Source of the DNA: Atrina japonica | Lineage: Eukaryota; Mollusca; Bivalvia; Pterioida; Pinnidae | Assembly: GCA_030159075.1 (NCBI GenBank) | Contig: BROG01000630.1 | Coordinates: 1-64,000, forward strand | Direction of reading: 5' to 3' | Length of the DNA stretch: 64,000 nucleotides | Shown here: positions 55,323 to 64,000 of the stretch, one piece after another | Position numbering within the stretch: the stretch's first letter is position 1 | Layout of the letters: each line of letters begins with the position of its first letter | The notes under the pieces: generated by a model | Seen by the model: the letters and a program-made list of their open reading frames with translations, nothing else | Database searches by the model: none | What the model was told of the DNA's origin: nothing | Position numbers and translations under genes: made by a program

Positions 55323-56662
55323 TTTTAAATCTAGTATATATATATATATACAATGTATATATATATATATCACAACGCCCATGTATTCTATATATTTTTA
55401 TTTATCTAAGTATTTGTATGAATCATTTATATATATATATATATATAATATTCACTAAATAATGATTTTTCTTTCTTCAAAAAGTAACAGGACAACTTCG
55501 ATACACACACCATGTTTTCACTTTTTGATGTATATTCATGTTAACTGAGAAAAAATCTGAAAGCATGATACACACCATTTTATGCATATACTCCTATATT
55601 TTACCTTATCAACTGTACCAAAGTCAATATTCATTCGATAACTTTTCATGATATTGTAAGTGTAACATTGAAGTTTAACGAATCAGTGAAATTGAAACTA
55701 TTTGGAACAAAGCGATTGTTATAAATATAGTCCTATGTGTATTTTTTTTTAGAAATTACTACTAGTAGTTATGATGCATTATTATTTACTAAAAAAAAAT
55801 AAATAAACATATGTCATAGAACAATAGTTTTTGATTCACCGAATGGTAAACTGTAGATGTAAGAATCGTTTTGTCCTACGACATACGTACGTTTTGTTAA
55901 AATTTACTATGTATATATGCATTATTATCATGAATTTCTTACAAAGAATTACAAATATAATTATATACATATTTTGTTTTCAAAAGGAATGAAAATGGGT
56001 TGGACAGAAGTTATGACAATATTTAAATAAAAAATAGAAATATGTATGAGGGGATTAATACACGTGAACATAGGACTAATTTTGCCATGAAGAAAATATT
56101 CAATTCATTCTGTAGTAATACTTATTTTCATGTACATATTGGAAGCTCTATTTGACAATTTCCACATTCTGTTGTTAAATAACTTTAGTTTCTTTTTCTC
56201 AAATTTTAATTAATTCACCCCTAAGGACACATTTGGACTGGTCTAAGTAATTGATTTACAGCAGAGTCCATTGTTTTTAGGGGTTGATGACTTAACCGGA
56301 ATCTGTATGGTGGCTAAAATTTGCAATTTTTGCTGCTAACGATGAACACTAAACTTTATGTGAATGACTTTGCTCGGGGCATGGTGTTTCCGAAATGCAG
56401 TTTTCAGGCCAACATCTTAGAAAAAAATATTCGCTAGTATTCAATTTGTAATATCGTATAAATGACAAAATAAAAACAACAACATTTGTTTGTAAAAGGT
56501 TTCCGTCTGTCAGTAAATAAACGCACGCACACACATATATACACACACGCACGTAAATTGCATATACATATTTAAGCATACACCCTTCGATTTTAATAGA
56601 TATTTATTCATTTCACCTTTGTTTTGACCTTTTTTAACATTATTTTGTTATTTTTTATACAG

Positions 56663-56817
56663 ACGCATGTTTCCAACGTTACAGTTTAATTTGGCCGGTT
56701 TAGATCCCCATTGCCAGTACAACGTCTTCGTGGACATGATTTTAGCAGACCCTCATCACTGGAAGTTCCAGAGTGGAAAGTGGATCCCATGTGGTCAAGC
56801 GGAACAGCTTCCCCAGA
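56663..56817 (+). CDS. tbr: T-box transcription factor, T-brain/Eomesodermin class, exon 2
   Basis: 155 bases after a TTTTTTATACAG acceptor. It completes the split Arg codon and reads [40 protein letters not shown] and [11 protein letters not shown], the DNA-contacting and dimer-face part of the T-box. NVFV..(I/V)LADP.HW(K/R)FQ.GKW is specific to the Tbr/Eomes/Tbx21 group. It ends one base into a codon at a consensus GTAAGG donor (56818). Codon phases at both borders fit exon 1 and a following exon, which lies beyond the window or is not recognised in it. Confidence 0.9.
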
Positions 56818-57117
56818 GTAAGGAACCACTTTAGTTTATCATTTTCTTCTAAGAATATCTGTTTAAAAATTGATACGAGTCAGTGGCTGAGAAAATGGTC
56901 CTTAGGACAATGGGGGGAGGGGGGATGTTATTTTTATGTTTTCAGAAACTTGAAGATAATATTTTCAATGTGGATATAAAAAATATAATATGAGAATGAA
57001 TGCAGGTGAGAACAACCATTTTTGTTCCCTGGAAAATTATAAATATTATGTGAGAGAATTTTTTCGCATTTCATTGGTTTTGTTGTAAGTGCCATAATAC
57101 AAAACAGAGAAAAACAG

Positions 57118-57210
57118 AGGTAGGATCAGGTGCCATGGAGGAGCAAGCATCCCTTGTTGACCAATCACACCCGCTGTGAGTCCACAGTAAAACTTAAATG
57201 AAATATCATG
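57118..57210 (-). mobile_element. Solo 3' tail of the Penelope-like element
   Basis: Matches 11288-11375 in the same orientation, including CACCCGCTGTGAGTCC and AGGTG(C/T)CATGGAG(A/G)AG, with no RT coding part next to it. Confidence 0.6.
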
Positions 57211-57645
57211 TTTCCACTTTTTGATTTACCTGGGGGTGGTTCCCGTGGAACAAGATAGCAATAAGTGAGAAATAATGAATGAGGAGTCAATCTTGTATTC
57301 GGTTTTCGTGTTTTGCGCCAAAATTGAACATTGTTCCGGATATAGAATTATGAAGAGAAATGTCCAACTAAAGTCTTTGTAGCTATACCATTTTTAAATC
57401 GATATAAATTATTTTTTATTTCTACTCATTAAATGATTATTATTCAAAGATATTTTCGCGAAAATGAAAATGAAAATTTATGCCTAACTTCTTATAAATA
57501 AGTGAACGAAATTCTGCGATATTTTACCTATAAACGAGTTTTGCATGGTCAAAATAGATAATTTTCAAGGTCTTGTGTAATCCGGTTTTGGATCCGGCTT
57601 TTTCTGACATCGCTTCAACTTTGTTATGCTTAGCGATTTCCAGTT

Positions 57646-57950
57646 GTGTCTTCGCGTCGATCAAGAAATAAAATGCTTGATTTCATACAATACATCAAAA
57701 TGTCACAATATTTCATTTCTGGTGTAGAGTTCAGACGTTAACCTCAATTTGATTTTGACATAAATAGACCAGTGATTATAATCTGGCCTTCAATGACAAT
57801 GACAATGCCAATTTTTATTCTCGTAAACGTAATAGGATACATTGTAGAGAAGATATACAAAATGTAAGTTTCGATAGATTAATACATCGCATGCGTACAA
57901 TGCCTTCAGAAATAAAACTGCGTTTTATTTCTTGATCGACGCAAAGACAC
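57646..57950. repeat. Inverted repeat with 31-bp arms
   Basis: 57646-57676 and 57920-57950 pair with two mismatches (core TCGATCAAGAAATAAAA). Weaker similarity continues outwards, so it may be a short inverted-repeat element of about 400 bases. Confidence 0.7.
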
Positions 57951-58046
57951 ATACCGACAATCCCGGTCTAGCAAAGCGTAATTGGCCCATCTAAAGTCCG
58001 GACTACGTAAGAACTCAAGAATGATCTATTAGATAAAATTATTGTT

Positions 58047-58265
58047 ACGTGATTTATATATACGATATACAATATAAGTAGTATAAATATTACGTGATTT
58101 ATATATACAATGTAAGTAGTATAAATATTACGTGATTTATATATACAATGTAAGTGGTATAAATATTACGTGATTTATATATACAATGTAAGTGGTATAA
58201 ATATTACGTGATTTATATATACAATGTAAGTGGTATAAATATTACGTGATTTATATATACAATGT
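58047..58265. repeat. 38-bp minisatellite, about six copies
   Basis: Units of ACGTGATTTATATATACAAT followed by GTAAGTGGTATAAATATT; the first copy has a small insertion and the last is cut off. Confidence 0.92.
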
Positions 58266-60401
58266 TTGTTTGTTTGTTTATTGTTGATTAACGTATATAC
58301 AATGTAAGTAGTATAAAGATTAGAAATGGAAGCTCTAGATCGTATGCTTTGCTGTATGATCTCTTTGTTTCTAACTTTATATATATATATATATATATAT
58401 AACAGAATAAAATATAAATGTGATGAGATTATTTTTATTTAAACTTTAAACCGTAAACTTCGTAAAAATCGTAAATAAACAGTCAGTAGTAGTTACAGTT
58501 CTATTATTCTTTTTCATTGTTCGCATTTTTTCCCGTATTGTCTACGACCGATTTTGGTCGAACAGCGCCACATGTAGTAATGACAACATATTTCAACCAT
58601 GTTAATTTCTTTAATCGTTGTTCCGGTGGGAATTTTTGCCAGACACTGATTGGCAGGAGACGCACGTCAAGTTTTGTTCTTTCGCAGTTTTCTCCGATGA
58701 CATAACGCAAACGAATGTTGACAAAATTGTTGTTAGCACCTTTGATATTTCACATCATTAAACGTCAGATTGTCATAAAAGACATCAATAAACATGAAAG
58801 GTAATTGTAGTCTCCAGTAATTCTGTTTTGATATACCTGTTACCTTTTATAGTTTTCAATTATTTTAAAGTGTTTTTAGTTGTACTAAAATTCCTCACTT
58901 TTGTTATAATATCTACTAAGAATCTACAGTAACAGGAAATAAATAAATTCGGAAAATCCATTTTCACAACATATTCTGAGTGAATTTTCGTTTTTTGAAA
59001 TAACTACTCTAGAGTTCATTGAACATCTAATTTTAACAAAACTTAATGCACGGAAAGTTGAGATTTCGGTATTCATGTGCTAGAAATTCCTTATTTCAGG
59101 AGAAATACATCAATCTTCGTGAGAGTAAATTTCGTCATTTCGATCTTTTTTTCAAAGCCAATGAATATATCTTTCATTCTATGACGTAATTCATAAACAG
59201 CACAGAAACGTCATCAATACTTAAGTAATTTATGGATGTAAACCAATGAAAATATTATCCAAATTTTGCCCAGACTCATGCGAAATTTTTCATTTATTTG
59301 GAGCCTACCAAGTTCAGAGGACAAAATCAAACAAATGACGAATTAATTAGAATTTATAGTGAAATTTATTTTTGCCAACTTATCTATGTGCTTCTGATGT
59401 ACATATTCAGTCAAAATTAACAATATTTTGTCCGGAGTTTTGTAACACAAAGTTTTTTTTTTCAAAATGCTACGTAGAGATTTCATGATTTATGGAACCT
59501 CTTAATTTCAGATTTATATTCTAACATTAAACTGAACACATATTTCCTGTATAAAAATTAAAATTATTTGATGGGACACCCTAAGATCATTAACTGTCTC
59601 AAGCAAACGGTTAATAAAGTAAAAATGATGAAATACCAATGGATCATTGAAATTGAAAATTCAGAAATATATTTGCTATGAATATCAACACACCAGTGCC
59701 AGATCTTTTGATAATTTTTTATATTAATATCCCCGCAAAGACAATATTGCCTCATTGAATAAGACCTGTTAATGCCTCAGAGAGCGTTGTTATAGTACTA
59801 TAGTAAAAGTCGTTAAACAAAAAAAAAAAAAAAAAAATAATAATAATAATAATAAAAACTGTTAAATTAAATTTTTTTTTTAAAACTAGAGCATTATTCT
59901 AATACGCTGTGGTAACTGAATGTTTACTTCAAAATATTAAAATTCTTTTTTTTTCTTTACTGGTACACGTTTTACCATTACTACCATTTCACCCAATTGG
60001 TATAGCACGTTCGAATACTAAATATGGCAACAGAACAGGCATTGAATATACAAACTGTATATCTATTTGAAACTCGAACTCAGTTGCAGAAGTCCTATTA
60101 ACAAATACGATCGTCTTGAGCATTTTTTTCACTTTTTTTTTTGCAAAATTGTAACTTTTTACTATGTTGATAATACTAACAAAGATTACATACATTTTGT
60201 TCCAACTTTATTTTCAAAACGTCCGCTAACTTACACATCCGCTAAAAAGTAAAGTAACATTTCCCAATATGTTTGTGAAATATTTACAGTTGCCCAACAA
60301 GCGTATATTGTCTACAACACAAATGTAAAACGTCTTTCATCCTACTTTTCCTTAGAATTTTTGTCTCTTTTCAACATATATGTATTAATATTTCTAATCT
60401 C

Positions 60402-60404
<3 letters not shown>

Positions 60405-60470
<66 letters not shown>
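60405..60470. repeat. (TA)n microsatellite
   Basis: About 32 TA units. Confidence 0.97.
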
Positions 60471-60473
<3 letters not shown>

Positions 60474-60787
60474 TGAACAATGGGTATGCACGTGCGTACT
60501 TTTCTTACCTTTTCTTATTTGCCAGACTGAACATTGTGTGTACATGTTCGTATTTTTTTCTTTCATACTTTCTGACCGGTTGTATTTGTTGATATACATA
60601 TGTATCATACTTTATTATACTAGATACATGTATTATACTTATTATACATGGTAGATATCACTCTCCACTGTACTTATTATAAATATATGCAATCTTTTGT
60701 ATTATCTGATAAGCCGGAAGGCTTAAGGAAAAAAGAAATCATCATTTCTGTTATATTTCCGCTTAAAGTAATCCCACAAGATTTTGT

Positions 60788-60901
<114 letters not shown>

Positions 60902-61064
60902 TTGCAAGATTAATCGCAATGAAATTATTTACGTATACAGTATTTTAACGAGGACCATATAATTATTTCTTAACCGTTGCGGGGTATTGCACTCTTAATA
61001 CTTTAGTTGTCTTATATAAACATTGTTTTTGCCATTTAACTCATCTACCCCGAAAAAGAATAGA

Positions 61065-61148
61065 CTCTCACTCTCTCTCTCTCTCGATAGATAGATAGAT
61101 AGATAGATAGATGATTTGGTAAATAGTATGCAGGTAATCAGTAGGTAG

Positions 61149-61223
<75 letters not shown>
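61065..61223. repeat. (TC)n, (GATA)n and (GA)n microsatellites
   Basis: TC run at 61069-61085, GATA units at 61086-61112, then a GA run at 61153-61223. Confidence 0.95.
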
Positions 61224-61228
<5 letters not shown>

Positions 61229-62075
61229 TGTATATTTGACCATGTTCCTGAATTGTTTTACGTGTAACGTTTATTCATCTGACATTGTATCTCTCTTGAT
61301 CATCTGTTCCTCAAATAACACTGCGATAACAATCAAATTACAATTAGTATTACCAATTAAATCATGACCGTAATCGTGACATAGAAAAAAGAAAATCTTT
61401 TGATTATTTTTCCTCTCCCTATTCTCACGCAGTATTCAAAATAAATATAACGAGACGAGAGAATCAAGTATTATTTTTGATAACACAATATGTGGTCTTC
61501 AGTCATATTAGCACTTACTTATTGTACTCCAATTTCGACATTGCGCGCATCAGATAATTAGCGTTTTTGAAGTACTTTCAGATAATAAGTATTGATCGAA
61601 GTTGAATACAGGTCCGGTTTCTGTTTTTACTTTCTGCGTAACACCTGTCGATATGGGAGGAATCGTTGGCCAATTCTTGTTAATTCACCGTATGGGAAAA
61701 TTACCGTTAAAGGCACGCTGATATTGGAGGCGACTAACAAATAATACAGTATTTGACATTTTGTTTTGTTGGTTTTTTTTGCATGCCACAAGTCTTTCCT
61801 TAGTAAATTTGTGTTTGTTCAAATTTTTATTTCCTCGCGTCAAAGATACAAAATTCTAATTCGCCAGCTCAATCGAATATAAAATATTTATCAACAACAC
61901 TTGAACACTCTTATGGGGTAGTACCTCTTGCCACTGTTAAAGCATAATAAAAAACAAAAAATTTTCGCGATCTTTTCCGTTTCAGCACTCCTTGAGAAAA
62001 GCGTCTCCACAAGATACACTGTTGAAATGAATAATAGAAGATTATTAAAAATATATATTGTATCATTTTCATCAT

Positions 62076-62079
<4 letters not shown>

Positions 62080-62143
<64 letters not shown>
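62080..62143. repeat. (TA)n microsatellite
   Basis: Two TA runs joined by TATTAT near 62109. Confidence 0.97.
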
Positions 62144-62146
<3 letters not shown>

Positions 62147-62229
62147 ATTAAAATTAACTTTTCAGTTGTTTACTGAAAAATAACCAATGTTGAGACAGAG
62201 TACACTTTGTATTACGCGAAGCTAGATTT

Positions 62230-62865
62230 AACCGCGCCACAATCACTTTAATAAGTATTAATATGATTTTCGCGCAGTTAATCCTAGTTTTCTCAATTAA
62301 ATCTAATTTTCCTCCAGTTAATGTGGGTTATGAAAAAAGTAGGATTAACTGGAGAAAAAAAAAGGTTTAACTTGTAACCTATTTTATCTCGAGAAAAACT
62401 AGGATAACTCATTATTGTAATATCGACGTGTTTTACCAGTAAAACCTTGATTTTCTCAGTTAAACCTAGTTTTTTTCCACTTAAACCTAGATTTTCTCAG
62501 TAACCCAGATTAACTGGAGAAAAACTAGGTTTAACTGAGAAAAACTAAGTTTAACTGCGCCAAAATCACAAATATTAATTAAACCTAGTTTTTCTCGAAA
62601 AAAACCTACCTTAACTGAGAAAAACTAGTTTAACTGCACCACAATCACATTAATGAGCATTTGGCTCAGTTAAACCTAAGTTTTCTTTGTTAAACCTAGT
62701 TTTTCTCCAGTTAATTTTGGTTACGAGAAAAATTAGGATTAATTGGAGAAAAATTATGTTTAACGCATAACCAACATTAATTGCAAAAAAAAACCCTAAG
62801 TTTAACTTAGAAAAACTAGGTTTAACTGGAGGAAAACTAGGTTTAACTGAGAAAAACAGGGTTTT
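62230..62865. repeat. Alternating inverted repeats of an AACTAGGTTTAACT motif
   Basis: GAGAAAAACTAGGTTTAACT and its reverse complement alternate about fifteen times in no fixed order, with TAATGTGGTT-like spacers; 62225-62290 and 62560-62660 share GCGCCA(C/A)AATCAC. The block can fold on itself in many ways. Confidence 0.8.
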
Positions 62866-62876
62866 ATTCATTATAA

Positions 62877-63449
62877 CCATCCAATATTTGGATAGTTAAC
62901 ACAAAACCATCCAATATTGAGATAGTTAACACAAAACCATCCAATATTGATATAGTTTATGCAAAAACAATCCAATATTGAGATAGTTAACACAAAAAAC
63001 CATCCAATACTGAGATAGTTAACAGAAAAACAATTCAATATTGGGATAGTTAACTCAAAACCATCCAGTATTGGGATAGTTAACACAAAAATCATCCAAT
63101 ACTGCGATAGTTAACAGAAAAACCATCCAATATTGATATAGTTAATGCAAAAACAATTCAATATTGATATAGTTAACACAAAACCATCCAATATTGAGAT
63201 AGTTCACACATAAACCATCCAATATTGATATAGTTAACACAAATAACCATCCAATACTGAGATAGTTAACAGAAAAACCATCCAATATTGGGATAGTTAA
63301 CAAAAAAAAATCAATATTGAGATAGTTAACACAAATTCGACCAATATTGAGATAGTTAACACAAAAACCATCCAATATTGAGATAGTCAACACAAAAACC
63401 ATCCAATATTGAGATAGGTAACACAAAAACCATCCAATACTGAGATAGT
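62877..63449. repeat. ~30-bp minisatellite, 19 copies
   Basis: Units CCATCCAATATTGAGATAGT followed by TAACACAAAAA, with GAT/GAG/GGG and AAT/AAC variants. Variant order repeats (for example the TTTATGC/TAATGC copies at positions 3 and 9), so blocks of several units were duplicated. Minus-strand frames (CVNYLNIGWF repeats) are by-products. Confidence 0.95.
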
Positions 63450-64000
63450 TAGGGCCTAAATTAAAATATTTTTTGTTTGCCGTTCCCCGACCGACCCGAT
63501 TTTAATGGCCCGACTGAAAAGTTTTTTCTACCACGATCGTCAAAATATTTTTTTTTTATTTATATTGTCAACAAGTCAATGTCATTGCGGCGCTTAGAAA
63601 TTAATTCGTAAAGACCTTTGCAGCAAGCGCTCAGCTGACTATAAAAAAGTATGAATGGGGTGTTACTGAATAAAGTAAGACCAAGGGAACCTAAGTTGTA
63701 TCCGGTATTTGTAACTCAAAATCAACATATTAACACGAATATGAAACCAAAAACACACAAGGAACTAAAGAATTAGATGAGCGACTCGAACTCCACTAAA
63801 AACTGGGAGTATGGACCAGGTGCACACGGAAGGGTCAGCGTCCTCTTTGCTTTTCTAGAAACACCTGCCGAGTCGTTCTGACATACAAATGTTGTCACAT
63901 CCGGTAAAAGATGAAAGAGGAATATAAGAAATTGTATGTTAGAATTGTTTTAAATGCTATTACATATAGATTGATGATTTTAGTAAGAAATATGGCTAAA

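Larger units (their letters stand above)
50241..56662 (+). other. Intron 1 of the T-box gene
   Basis: 6.4 kb from the GT at 50241 to the AG at 56661-56662. It holds a near-perfect hairpin, (TA)n and (GA)n runs, a pyrimidine tract (52090-52290), a decayed SINE and small foldback elements. No other coding exon was recognised in it. Confidence 0.7.

Noticed and set aside
58504..58710. Minus-strand frame of 68 codons (LLPISVWQKFPPEQRLKK)
   Set aside because: Fairly protein-like text, but no convincing splice borders, neighbours or family; left unassigned.
58504..58800. Third T-box exon suggested by minus-strand text KGANNNF
   Set aside because: Wrong strand for the gene and no other T-box residues nearby; a chance match.
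62650..63426. Minus-strand frames with CVNYLNIGWF repeats
   Set aside because: By-product of the 30-bp minisatellite.

Overview
The window looks like nuclear DNA of a lophotrochozoan animal, most likely a bivalve mollusc. It is AT-rich and gene-poor, crowded with micro- and minisatellites, and carries tRNA-headed SINEs, a CR1/Jockey-like LINE and a Penelope-like reverse transcriptase remnant. Two spliced host genes are supported: a T-box gene of the T-brain/Eomesodermin class, and the 3' end of a small single-pass membrane protein with a Thr/Pro-rich stalk. The species assignment is inference; the features below are read from the sequence.

Layout. 1-3660: decayed minus-strand LINE running off the left edge. 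3661-12120: AT-rich DNA with satellites and a minus-strand Penelope-like RT remnant (11456-12118). 12900-14920: a SINE, then two exons of the membrane-protein gene. 15170-16815: a large 27-bp minisatellite. 18016-21338: a 3.3-kb foldback structure with a 155-bp tandem array and dense GATATC palindromes. 23500-24320: a non-autonomous DNA element with 20-bp inverted ends.

25916-41478 is a complete Polinton/Maverick of 15,563 bp with about 275-bp terminal inverted repeats, AG...CT termini and a perfect 6-bp target duplication (CATGGT). It encodes a protein-primed family B DNA polymerase, a retroviral-type integrase, a packaging ATPase, a double-jelly-roll major capsid protein, a penton-like minor capsid protein and about ten accessory proteins. 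Several core genes carry one or a few small indels (or, in the integrase, a nonsense codon) while their motifs are otherwise well kept, so the copy is young or the assembly has indel errors. Together the genes describe a virus-like element able to copy itself (PolB), integrate (INT) and form and fill a capsid (MCP, penton, ATPase). Gene ends are marked by AT-rich perfect hairpins and gene starts by an A-rich leader. Next to the right end lie two genes for tryptophan-rich proteins with a 25-residue 'WDP' repeat, which I do not recognise; they are the best candidates for something undescribed.

41571-46130: a longer element with ends like those of 23500-24320, beginning 87 bp after the Polinton. 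46131-49436: duplicated repeats, two SINEs and a long hairpin. 49570-56817: exons 1 and 2 of the T-box gene, separated by a 6.4-kb intron with satellites and a near-perfect 41-bp-arm hairpin. 56818-64000: apparently the next intron, again rich in (TA)n, (GA)n, inverted repeats and minisatellites; no third T-box exon was found before the window ends.
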